Shown here piece after piece: positions 1 through 5,954 of a stretch of DNA of 6,032 nucleotides. Numbering within the stretch: the first letter of the stretch is position 1; the number at the start of each line of letters is the position of its first letter. The translations under genes and the position numbers were made by a program. Source of the DNA: Pseudomonadota bacterium (GTDB lineage Bacteria > Pseudomonadota > Alphaproteobacteria > Rhizobiales > Xanthobacteraceae); NCBI GenBank assembly GCA_023391175.1, contig JAEWBL010000213.1, forward strand, positions 1 through 6,032, given 5' to 3'. Under the pieces are notes generated by a model. The model saw nothing but the letters and a program-made list of their open reading frames with translations, did not search any database and was not told the origin of the DNA.

Positions 1-1
1 C

Positions 2-1402
2 CTCCCCGAAGAGGTCAGAGCCTTGTACGCGGTGGGTTGGTGCAGCCCAGGTGGCTTGGTTCGGGAATTCGTCGGCGATCTCCGCGCATCCGCAGCCTTG
101 GCCACGGCGCTCCCCCCCGCCACTGCGGATGCTGTTCTGAAGCATCTGCACGGCGCCACATCGACGCTGGCGGCGGTCTATGGCGAGCGAGCCCGAACCG
201 CCCGCGTTGTTGGCATCTCCTTGCTCGCCACCATCGCGGCCGCCGCTGGCCTCATGTTCGTGCTCGTGTCGCGGCCTTCCGCGCGCCTGGTCCGGCGTCA
301 GATGCAGAACTTGTCCGACGCCGCGGCCGAACTCGCCGCAGCGAATAGTCAGGCGGAGCGCCACGCCGCCAAAGCCCGTGCCGCCGAGGAGCACCTGCTT
401 CGCTTGTCCCAAGCGGTCGAGCAGAGCAAAAACATGGTTCTGATTGCCTCGACCGAGGGCATCATCGAGTACGCCAACCGTCGTGTCTTTGAGGTCACCG
501 GCTACAGCCGCGAGGAGTTGATCGGTCGCCACACCCGCATTCTCGGGTCGGGCGACACGGCGCGAGAGGTGTACCGAGCCCTATGGGCGACGCTGAGGGC
601 GGGCCGCGAATGGGACGGCGAGCTGCGCAACCGGCGCAAGGACGGCTCGCTGTACTGGGTGGCCGCGACCATTTCGCCGGTGCGCGGACCGGACGACTCC
701 GTGGTCCGTTACCTGTCCATCGAGAACGACATCACGGCGCACAAGGACACCGCGGCGGCCCTGCACACCATGCGGGAGCGCGCCCGCGGCCTGGTCGAGA
801 GCCGCCTGAGCGTGATCCGCTGCCTGGGCCGCGCGGGCGAGTACCGCGACAACGAGACCGGCATGCACGTTGCCCGTGTCGGACAGATCAGCCGCCTGCT
901 CGCGCTGGCGCTTGGGCTGGGCGACGAGCGGGCGGAGATCATCCTCCATGCCGCGCCGCTGCACGATGTCGGCAAGATCGGCATTCCCGACGACATCCTG
1001 CTAAAACCCGGCAAGCTCACGGTCGACGAGTTCGCCGTGATGAAAACCCATGCGAGCATCGGGGCCGACATCCTAGGCTACGGCGACGAAGAGCCACTCC
1101 GGACCGCGCGGATCATCGCGCTCACTCATCATGAGAAGTGGGACGGCTCCGGCTATCCGAACGGGCTCAGAGGTGAGGCCATCCCGATCGAAGGCCGCAT
1201 CGTTGCCGTCTGCGATGTCTTCGACGCGCTCACCTCGACCCGTCCCTACAAGACGCCATGGTCCATTGATGATGCCCTCCGGCTGGTGCGGGAGAACGCT
1301 GGTACGCACTTCGATCCGACGGTGGTCGACGCCTTTCACCGCATTCTTCCAGCTGTGCTCGACGTTCGCGGGCGGTACGCCGATGAGCCCATAGCCGCCT
1401 AG
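2..1402 (+). CDS. PAS-HD-GYP membrane sensor, probable c-di-GMP phosphodiesterase (5' partial)
   Basis: This is a signalling enzyme expected to hydrolyse cyclic-di-GMP at the inner membrane. The frame is open to the left window edge, so the true start lies outside; a TTG at 23 is a possible but unconvincing start. Counting from that TTG as residue 1, residues 1-60 look extracytoplasmic, about 61-83 form one hydrophobic membrane segment, and 84-135 are an Ala/Glu/Arg-rich probable coiled coil. A PAS domain with its PAC tail spans about 130-241 (YANRRVFEVTGYSREEL, ending in SIENDITAHK). An HD-GYP domain spans about 255-450. The family's metal and catalytic residues are all visible: H282 (ETGMH), H314-D315 (HDVGKIGIPD), H343, H369-H370 and D398, plus the signature GYP at 377-379, so the output domain should be active. 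Family knowledge gives the c-di-GMP role; the PAS ligand and the sensed signal are unknown. An earlier membrane helix or sensor domain probably lies upstream. The stop codon is TAG. Confidence 0.93.
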   Translation, partial: LPEEVRALYAVGWCSPGGLVREFVGDLRASAALATALPPATADAVLKHLHGATSTLAAVYGERARTARVVGISLLATIAAAAGLMFVLVSRPSARLVRRQMQNLSDAAAELAAANSQAERHAAKARAAEEHLLRLSQAVEQSKNMVLIASTEGIIEYANRRVFEVTGYSREELIGRHTRILGSGDTAREVYRALWATLRAGREWDGELRNRRKDGSLYWVAATISPVRGPDDSVVRYLSIENDITAHKDTAAALHTMRERARGLVESRLSVIRCLGRAGEYRDNETGMHVARVGQISRLLALALGLGDERAEIILHAAPLHDVGKIGIPDDILLKPGKLTVDEFAVMKTHASIGADILGYGDEEPLRTARIIALTHHEKWDGSGYPNGLRGEAIPIEGRIVAVCDVFDALTSTRPYKTPWSIDDALRLVRENAGTHFDPTVVDAFHRILPAVLDVRGRYADEPIAA

Positions 1403-1540
1403 GGCGAATCGGTGACCATTCGGCAGACGGTCATTCCGCAGGGTGTCAGCAACCATGCCATCATCGGGGTATCCCAAAGCTCCCTGCGCGTTCGGAGCCG
1501 AGCCCCCGTGCCCCGTATCCGCCCAACGTAGCAAGGCCCG
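1403..1540. other. Spacer between HD-GYP gene and IS4-family element
   Basis: These 138 bp lie between the HD-GYP stop codon and the left IS end. No gene with recognisable protein similarity was found on either strand, and no strong hairpin followed by a T-run is seen, so transcription of the HD-GYP gene may end inside the IS or by a Rho-dependent route. A loose near-direct repeat occurs at about 1411-1438 (GGTGACCATTCGG and CGGTCATTCCG). It could be chance or the trace of an old mobile-element end. Confidence 0.5.
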
Positions 1541-1578
1541 GTGACTTCTCCCCTCCTTTCAAGGCTGACTATTGCCCG
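1541..1578 (+). repeat. Left terminal inverted repeat of the IS4-family element
   Basis: It begins GTGACTTCTCCCCTCCTT and pairs with the reverse complement of 3065-3102. The three mismatches fall at repeat positions 19, 20 and 31. The match stops at the outer edge, because the next outward base differs at the two ends, which fixes the boundary at 1541. Confidence 0.9.
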
Positions 1579-1580
1579 GT

Positions 1581-2966
1581 TCATGGGAGATTGGTTGCGC
1601 ATTCGACGGCCCAGCACCACTCGCAGACGATCATCCATCCGCGCCACAGCGTGAGCCAACCCGGCGGACCGTCACACTTACGGCCGAGAAAACCGCCGAG
1701 CCCAGCGACGGCGCGCCAGAAGACACCGGCCGTCATGCCGTCACGCGGAAGATGGCGTCGCGCGGCGACGAGCGTGACAGCTAAGGGCGACGCCACCGTT
1801 GTCGCTGGCGCGTCGGGATCGCGCTGCGCGTCTTCACGCAACGCCAGCAGGCGCACCGCGATAAGCGCGCAGAAGCCGAGCAGCGCCTCTAGACGGTCGG
1901 CGTGTCGCAGGCGCGCCTTCTCGAAGCCGCAGCCGGTCTTCAGTGCCTTGTGAAATTCCTCCACGCGCCAGCGGCAGGCGTACCATGCGACGACGTCTCT
2001 CGCCGCGTCCGGCGTCGTCACCGGTAGCGTCGACAGCAGCAACCATTCGACCTCGGGCTCGCTCGCCCACGCCCGGACCAACCAGCACTCCAGAGGCGTC
2101 GCCGTGCGCCACGGGCCGTTGTGTGGCGCCAGCAGGCGGACGCGCGTCCACGCGACCGACAGCGGGAGCGCCGGTCGCCATGGCGTCTGCGGTGTTGGCG
2201 CGAGCGCCAGCGTCATTGCCGGAGCCAAGCCGCGCAGGTGCGGCAAGAGATGTCGGACCGTGCCGCTCGCATCGTCGAGCTCTACGAGCAGCCGGTCGTG
2301 GCACAGACGCGCAAGCACGTGCCAACCGGCATCGCGGGCCTGGCGGAAGTACCGGAAGCAATCGCTGTCGCGGTCGCCGACACTGATCCAAACGGCTCCC
2401 GCCGGCGGCGTGCCGATGTGGGTTAGGGTTTCAAACCAGACGTCGGACTCATTGCGTCGCTTCATCCGCTGCGTGCGCGTCTCGTTGCGCTCGTGGTTGC
2501 TCGCCTCGGGCCGCACAGTGAGTTCGAGGTTGGACAGGCCGAGCAGACGGCCGCTGCTGGCCTCCATGGCCAAACAGGTCTGGGCGACGAAGCCGCGCCC
2601 CATGGCGACGCCTTTCTGGTTGGGGGAGGCGATGCGCCCAAGCCCCTCAATCGCCGGATGGCCCGTGAAGTCGAGATACGTCTGGTCCTGAACAAACAGC
2701 ACGGGACCGACACACGCCGCCGCGTCATGGCGGACCATGAGGCGATGAGGCTCAGTGAGCGCGGCGAACGTCACGCTATCTTCGCTTATCAGCCGGTAGA
2801 ACGCTTTGCTCGCAGCTGCATTGTCGCGCACGCCCGTCAGATGGTTGCCCCGCCGTGCCATTGCCTCGCCGACAAGCACCGCCCGCCGATTCAGACGGCG
2901 GTCTCCGAGATCGACCGCACCGTATTGCTGCTGCGCCCAGGCCGCTGGATCGTTCCGCTCCGCCAT
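1581..2966 (-). CDS. IS4-family (Tn5/IS50-like) DDE transposase, 461 aa
   Basis: This transposase catalyses cut-and-paste movement of the surrounding element. The ATG at 2966 is preferred over the further upstream ATG at 3020 because GGAGG sits 5 nt before it and the family's N-terminal domain begins right after it (AAWAQQQYGAVDLGDRRLNRR, a Tn5-like N-terminal DNA-binding segment, about residues 8-60). From this start the RNase H-like core shows D94 (FVQDQTYLDF), D198 (ISVGDRDSDCF) and E336 within the IS4 signature Y-(2)-R-(3)-E-(6)-K: Y329, R332, E336, K343 (YACRWRVEEFHKALK). The C-terminal GGFLGRKCDGPPGW at about 424-437 is also typical of this group. The length is close to the 476 aa of Tn5 transposase. 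There is no frameshift or internal stop, and all catalytic residues are present, so it is probably functional. It points the same way as the radical SAM gene upstream of it. Confidence 0.95.
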   Translation of the reverse strand: MAERNDPAAWAQQQYGAVDLGDRRLNRRAVLVGEAMARRGNHLTGVRDNAAASKAFYRLISEDSVTFAALTEPHRLMVRHDAAACVGPVLFVQDQTYLDFTGHPAIEGLGRIASPNQKGVAMGRGFVAQTCLAMEASSGRLLGLSNLELTVRPEASNHERNETRTQRMKRRNESDVWFETLTHIGTPPAGAVWISVGDRDSDCFRYFRQARDAGWHVLARLCHDRLLVELDDASGTVRHLLPHLRGLAPAMTLALAPTPQTPWRPALPLSVAWTRVRLLAPHNGPWRTATPLECWLVRAWASEPEVEWLLLSTLPVTTPDAARDVVAWYACRWRVEEFHKALKTGCGFEKARLRHADRLEALLGFCALIAVRLLALREDAQRDPDAPATTVASPLAVTLVAARRHLPRDGMTAGVFWRAVAGLGGFLGRKCDGPPGWLTLWRGWMIVCEWCWAVECATNLP

Positions 2967-2971
2967 CTCCG

Positions 2972-2976
2972 CCTCC
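2972..2976 (-). promoter_or_regulatory. Shine-Dalgarno site that fixes the IS4 transposase start
   Basis: On the - strand GGAGG lies 5 nt before the ATG at 2966. The longer frame starting at 3020 would only add 18 residues that do not look like the family's N-terminus, so this site decides the start. Confidence 0.75.
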
Positions 2977-3064
2977 CTCGCTCCGCTTTCGAATCGACAG
3001 CGCGGACGGCCGATGATCACCGGCGATTGCGCACCCTACTCCAAATCCACAAAGCGAGCAGACG

Positions 3065-3102
3065 CGGGCAACAGTCAGCCTTTCAAGGAGGGGAGAAGTC
3101 AC
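3065..3102 (-). repeat. Right terminal inverted repeat of the IS4-family element
   Basis: Its reverse complement matches 1541-1578 at 35 of 38 positions. It lies 98 bp upstream of the transposase ATG, so the transposase promoter is expected between this repeat and 2966, as is usual for the family. I could not assign a definite -35/-10 pair. Confidence 0.9.
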
Positions 3103-3119
3103 AGACGCAGCGGCCCGTC

Positions 3120-4058
3120 CTATTGCGATGGCGGATTGCAAGCGCCCTGGCGGGCGTGCCCTTTGGCCCGTTTGTTGAAGTCTGCGACTTCGGAGGCCGG
3201 GAGGAAGCGAATGGTCAGCGGGGTCGAGAGTTGGTTGCAGCCGGCGCATGCCGGAATCCTGTTCCGTTCGCGCCGGCGCAGGATGGTGCGCGCCTTCTCG
3301 AAGGCCTCGCCCCGCCAAATCTCCAGCAGGCTTTGGTGTGCAACGTTTCCCATGACCGATTTCGACGAATAGTCGCTGGTGCAGATCAGTGCCTCGCCCT
3401 TATAGTTGATGACCAGCTTGTAGATCGGCTGGAAACAGTCGGCATGCAGGGACTCCGGCACCGAGAGGTGGTCCAGGGTGCCGGCGCGATTGCCGATGAA
3501 GACGGGGGCGCGGCGCAAGGCGATGCGCCGCTGCTGGCGCCAGGACAGTTGATCGTAGATCGTCTTCAGACGGGCGTATGCGTTGTCGGTGTAAGCGGTG
3601 AGCACAAGATAGGACAGTCCCGCCTCGAAGAGGTCCTGGATCAGGTCGCGGGTGCAGAAATCGCCGTTGGAGTTCATTTCCACATAGGCTTTCGGCACGC
3701 GTCGGGCCAGCATCCGCACTTTCTCGACGATCCGTGAATCGGCCAGCGGTTCGTTGAAGAAGTGGAGGGCGATCCGTCCGCTGTAGCGGATGTCCGCAAG
3801 TTCGGTGACGATCTTATCCAGCAGGGCGTCGTCCATCGCCCCGTCCTTTGGACGCGGGGCTACGGAGACTGGGCAGGCCGAACAGCGCCGGTTGCAATAG
3901 GCCGTGGTTTCAATCGCCAGTTCCGAGAACACTGGAAAAACACGTCGGCGAAGCGCGAAAGCCACGGCCTTCTTGAGCGTACGAAAGTGGTAGCGGACAT
4001 TGTAGGGCGTGACGCCAAACAGAAGAATGATCCTGTCGAAGATTTCGGTGGGAGCCAT
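3120..4058 (-). CDS. Radical SAM/SPASM-domain protein, 312 aa, substrate unknown
   Basis: This is a predicted cytoplasmic iron-sulfur enzyme that would cleave S-adenosylmethionine to start radical chemistry. Residues 46-62 carry the radical SAM cluster motif CX3CX2C (ETTAYCNRRCSACP: C55, C59, C62). HFFNEPL at 99-105 takes the place of the GGE-type SAM-binding motif, and EMNSNGD follows at 127-133. A C-terminal SPASM-like region spans about 208-275 with C208, C226, C271 and C274, enough to ligate one auxiliary 4Fe-4S cluster, and with the typical GNVAHQSLLEIWRGEAFEKAR stretch interrupted nowhere. It starts at the only plausible ATG; upstream the - strand is purine-rich (GAGGG about 11 nt away), a mediocre ribosome binding site. 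SPASM proteins modify peptides, proteins, sugars or other small molecules; no precursor peptide, glycosyltransferase or partner lies in this window, so the substrate cannot be inferred. The stop codon is 17 bp from the IS4 element, and the gene seems complete. Confidence 0.88.
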   Translation of the reverse strand: MAPTEIFDRIILLFGVTPYNVRYHFRTLKKAVAFALRRRVFPVFSELAIETTAYCNRRCSACPVSVAPRPKDGAMDDALLDKIVTELADIRYSGRIALHFFNEPLADSRIVEKVRMLARRVPKAYVEMNSNGDFCTRDLIQDLFEAGLSYLVLTAYTDNAYARLKTIYDQLSWRQQRRIALRRAPVFIGNRAGTLDHLSVPESLHADCFQPIYKLVINYKGEALICTSDYSSKSVMGNVAHQSLLEIWRGEAFEKARTILRRRERNRIPACAGCNQLSTPLTIRFLPASEVADFNKRAKGHARQGACNPPSQ

Positions 4059-4476
4059 GATGCTCTCTTCCCTCTCCTTATGGGGCCCTGAAACTTCTTC
4101 CAGATCTTAGGTGGCCAATCAGGATCGTCCCACGCATAAAGATGGCGGACGCCAAGTTTATTCTATTGATTGATTTCGAAATATATTTATTCCTTTGCGT
4201 CCGTGGGCGTTTGGGCGCGGCGCGAGGTTAAAATTACACGATGCTATAAGGCCATTGGGGGCCTTTGTTGCGCAAAAAAAAGCAGGAGAAGACTTGGTGG
4301 CAGGTGAGGGCTTTGTTGTTCTATGGAATCGAGTGTAGATATAAACCAAAGTCTGTGGAGCGAATTCTCGCAGCGTCATTGATGGGGCGCCACTCTTTAA
4401 TTCGTGGTAGCGCAATTTATTTCTGGGAAATTTCGGGAGATTGAAACATTCGCTTAGCGTAGCAGGCACACGTGAT
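4059..4476. other. Noncoding, partly AT-rich region upstream of the radical SAM gene
   Basis: No convincing gene was found on either strand. The 60 bases 4141-4200 are only about 35% G+C and include a run of A/T around 4180-4192; 4321-4380 is about 43%. Both are well below the flanking genes. This is the expected place for the radical SAM promoter (- strand), but I could not pick out a -35/-10 pair with good spacing. The region also holds a small hairpin at 4248-4265 and an A8 run at 4274-4281. It ends where an IS5-type transposase remnant begins. Confidence 0.6.
4248..4265. other. Small hairpin, possible weak terminator
   Basis: AAGGCC and GGCCTT form a 6-bp stem around a 6-base loop (ATTGGG). 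Only a short, broken T-rich tract follows on the + strand (TGTTG). The stem is too short for a confident intrinsic terminator call, and no known gene ends here on either strand. Confidence 0.25.
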
Positions 4477-4584
4477 CGACCGCGGGTCAAAGGGCTGCTC
4501 TTGGACGAGCATTTCTCGGTGGACGCCGCGCCGATCGAAGCATGGGCCAGCATAAAGTGCTTCCAGCCCAAAGATGGCAGCGGC
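4477..4584 (+). pseudogene. Remnant of an IS5-family transposase (about 36 codons)
   Basis: In the + frame the translation reads RPRVKGLLLDEHFSVD, then AAPIEAWASIKCFQPKDGSG. This closely resembles the internal segment of IS5-type transposases that commonly reads like VKRLLSDEHFSVDGTLIEAWAS followed by KSFRPKDGSG; the Asp of FSVD is the first catalytic Asp of that family. The usual DGT is replaced by DAA. The N-terminal domain and everything after DGSG are missing: the left side fades into noncoding AT-rich DNA and the right side is cut exactly at the IS256-family end at 4585. It is a dead fragment. The family call is from remembered consensus, not a search. Confidence 0.75.
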
Positions 4585-4614
4585 GGGGAGTGTCAGAAAT
4601 TCCGTGCTTGGCGG
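4585..4614 (+). repeat. Left terminal inverted repeat of the IS256-family element
   Basis: It begins GGGGAGTGTCAGAAATTCCG and matches the reverse complement of 5878-5907 except at repeat position 13 (A here, G at the other end). The stop codon of the transposase is 13 bp further inside. Confidence 0.9.
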
Positions 4615-4627
4615 AGCGTGTTGAGTA

Positions 4628-5848
4628 TCAGGCGTTCATCGCCTTCGCGAAGCGCTCTCCGAAGATGACGGCCATCTGAGCCTTTGCGGCCGTCCACTCC
4701 CGTGGCGGCATCTTCCAGTCTTTCTCGGCGCGGTTCAAGACGAGAAACAGGAGCTTCAGCGCGGCCTTGTCATTGGGGAAATGCCCCCGGGCCCGTACCG
4801 CCCGGCGCAGCTTCGAGTTGAGCGCCTCAATGGAATTTGTTGTGTAAAGGATGCGGCGGACCTCACGGGGAAAGGCAAAGAAGGGGATGACCTCCTGCCA
4901 CGCCCGCCGCCACGCCTTGCCGATGGCCGCATACTTTTCGCCCCAGGGGCCGTCCTCAAAGGCGCTCAGGGCCACCTCGGCGGCCTTGTCGTCGACGGCG
5001 TCGTAGACCGTCTTCAGTGCGGCGGCGATGGCCTTGCGGTCCTTCCAGGACGCGAACTCCATACTGTGGCGTAACAGATGAACGATGCAGGTTTGGACAA
5101 TCGTCTCCGGATAGGCGGCGGCGATCGCCTCGGGAAAGCCCTTCAATCCGTTGACCACCGCCAGCAGGATATCCTCCACGCCGCGGTTCTTCAGTTCGTT
5201 CAGCACACGCAGCCAGAACTTGGCGCCTTCGTTCTGCTCAATCCACAGCCCCAGCACCTCCTTGGCGCCGTCGGCGCGCACGCCAATGGCAACATGGATG
5301 GCCTTGTTGCGCACCAAGCCTTCGTCGCGGATCTTGACCCGGATGGCGTCCAGGAACACCAGCGGGTAGACCGCCTCCAGGGGCCGGTTCTGCCAGGTCG
5401 TCACCTCCTCGATCACCGCGTCCGTTACCGTGGAGATCAGGTCAGCCGACACCTCGATGCCGTAGAGTTCCCGCAGGTGTCCGGTGATCTCCCGTGTCGA
5501 CATGCCCCGCGCGTACATCGACACGATCTTCTCGTCGAAGCCGGGGAAGCGGCGCTGGTACTTGCCGATCAGCGCCGGATCGAACGCTCCCGTCCGGTCG
5601 CGGGGAATGGACAGGCCCATCGAGCCACCCTCGGTCAGCACCGTCTTGTGGCCGTAGCCGTTGCGACGGTTCCCGCTCTCGTCACCGGCCAGGTGATGAT
5701 CCAGCTCCGCCTTCAGAGCACGCTCCGTCAGCGCTTTCTTCAGCTGGTCGAGCAAGCCGTTCTGGTCGAATGCCGTCTTGGCGTCAGCTCCAGCCAGCAG
5801 TTGGTCGAGGATCGCGTCCGGAATAACGGGCTCTTTGCGTCGGGCCAT
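4628..5848 (-). CDS. IS256-family (mutator-type) transposase, 406 aa, with D233N in the catalytic triad
   Basis: This transposase would move the IS256-family element through a circular intermediate. The length is normal and there is no frameshift. AAGGAG lies 7 nt before the ATG at 5848, supporting the start. Family landmarks include RRNGYGHKTV (about 61-70), IPRDRTGAFDP (81-91), the first catalytic Asp D167 (VFLDAIRVKIRDEG), the conserved C254-x2-H257 (CIVHLLRHS) and the catalytic Glu E341 (TTNSIEALNSKLRRA). At the second catalytic position the usual VVDGLKGFPEAI reads VVNGLKGFPEAI: residue 233 is Asn (codon AAC at 5152-5150 on the - strand) instead of Asp, a single G-to-A change. In DDE enzymes this Asp binds a catalytic metal, so this copy is predicted to be inactive unless supplied with transposase from another copy. 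The family call is very secure; the loss of activity is inferred. Confidence 0.96.
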   Translation of the reverse strand: MARRKEPVIPDAILDQLLAGADAKTAFDQNGLLDQLKKALTERALKAELDHHLAGDESGNRRNGYGHKTVLTEGGSMGLSIPRDRTGAFDPALIGKYQRRFPGFDEKIVSMYARGMSTREITGHLRELYGIEVSADLISTVTDAVIEEVTTWQNRPLEAVYPLVFLDAIRVKIRDEGLVRNKAIHVAIGVRADGAKEVLGLWIEQNEGAKFWLRVLNELKNRGVEDILLAVVNGLKGFPEAIAAAYPETIVQTCIVHLLRHSMEFASWKDRKAIAAALKTVYDAVDDKAAEVALSAFEDGPWGEKYAAIGKAWRRAWQEVIPFFAFPREVRRILYTTNSIEALNSKLRRAVRARGHFPNDKAALKLLFLVLNRAEKDWKMPPREWTAAKAQMAVIFGERFAKAMNA

Positions 5849-5855
5849 GTCGGGT

Positions 5856-5861
5856 CTCCTT
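5856..5861 (-). promoter_or_regulatory. Shine-Dalgarno site of the IS256-family transposase
   Basis: AAGGAG on the - strand stands 7 nt before the ATG at 5848, a good spacing that confirms the 406-residue start. Confidence 0.7.
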
Positions 5862-5877
5862 CAGTTCTAGGATAACC

Positions 5878-5907
5878 CCGCCAAGCACGGAATTCCTGAC
5901 ACTCCCC
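5878..5907 (-). repeat. Right terminal inverted repeat of the IS256-family element
   Basis: Read on the - strand it begins GGGGAGTGTCAGGAATTCCG and matches 4585-4614 at 29 of 30 positions. Its outer end directly follows codon 12 of the truncated IstA-like gene. Confidence 0.9.
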
Positions 5908-5943
5908 ACGGATCTGCCGCATGGAAAGCCTCAAGGCTGGCAT
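5908..5943 (-). pseudogene. Truncated N-terminus of a probable IS21-family transposase (IstA-like), 12 codons
   Basis: On the - strand an ATG at 5943 with a strong AGGAGGAG just upstream begins the translation MPALRLSMRQIR, after which the IS256-family element takes over. Many IstA proteins of the IS21 family begin in a similar way (M-P-x-x-R-L-x-M-R-x-I-R followed by EVLRL). The rest of IstA is not found on the other side of the IS256 element, so the gene is broken, not merely interrupted. The match is short and rests on remembered consensus; another protein start is possible. Confidence 0.5.
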
Positions 5944-5946
5944 CCG

Positions 5947-5954
5947 CTCCTCCT
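5947..5954 (-). promoter_or_regulatory. Ribosome binding site of the truncated IstA-like gene
   Basis: AGGAGGAG on the - strand lies immediately upstream of the ATG at 5943 (5 nt from the AGGAGG core). Such a site supports a true gene start there even though only 12 codons remain. Confidence 0.55.

Larger units (their letters stand above)
1541..3102 (-). mobile_element. Complete IS4-family (IS50/Tn5-like group) insertion sequence, 1562 bp
   Basis: The element is bounded by 38-bp imperfect terminal inverted repeats with 35 of 38 positions matching, and carries one full-length DDE transposase on the - strand that fills nearly all of it. The outermost 18 bases (GTGACTTCTCCCCTCCTT) are identical at both ends. 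The stop codon of the transposase lies just inside the left repeat. No target-site duplication is seen: the 10 bases before the left end (GCAAGGCCCG) differ from the 10 bases after the right end (AGACGCAGCG). IS4-family elements usually leave a direct repeat of about 9-12 bp, so its absence suggests recombination or an adjacent deletion after insertion. The element looks structurally competent to move. Confidence 0.9.
4585..5907 (-). mobile_element. Complete IS256-family insertion sequence, 1323 bp
   Basis: The ends are near-perfect 30-bp inverted repeats (29 of 30 match) starting GGGGAGTGTCAG, and a single full-length mutator-type transposase lies on the - strand. The total length is typical of the family. 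The expected 8-9 bp target duplication is absent: the left flank ends GCAGCGGC and the right flank begins ACGGATCT. The left flank is an IS5-type transposase fragment and the right flank is the start of a probable IstA, so the element sits at a junction between two different older elements rather than inside one. Confidence 0.9.

Noticed and set aside
1073..1534. - strand open frame of 153 codons over the end of the HD-GYP gene and the spacer
   Set aside because: Most of it is antisense to the HD-GYP catalytic domain, and the remainder shows no family resemblance.
1536..3117. GCCCG found near both ends of the IS4 element as a possible short target duplication
   Set aside because: On the left it abuts the element (1536-1540), but on the right it is 10 bp away (3113-3117), so the copies are not in the register of a target duplication. 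A 5-base GC match is expected by chance.
2493..3737. Long + strand open frame of 414 codons running across the IS4 element and into the radical SAM gene
   Set aside because: It is antisense to two well-supported genes and crosses the IS boundary. Its translation has no family motif and is the Arg/Gly/Ala-rich product expected from high-GC shadow frames.
4158..4571. - strand open frame of 137 codons across the AT-rich region
   Set aside because: Its first part is antisense to the IS5-type transposase remnant, the rest has no recognisable domain, and no good ribosome binding site was seen. Chance is the simpler reading.
4441..4668. A 75-codon + strand gene starting at 4441
   Set aside because: Only about 4477-4584 resembles a transposase. 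The start is a TTG without a ribosome binding site, and the last 28 codons run into the IS256 inverted repeat and the end of its transposase.
5078..5875. + strand open frame of 265 codons opposite the IS256-family transposase
   Set aside because: It is antisense to a clear transposase and its His/Val/Leu-rich translation mirrors that gene. There is no independent support.
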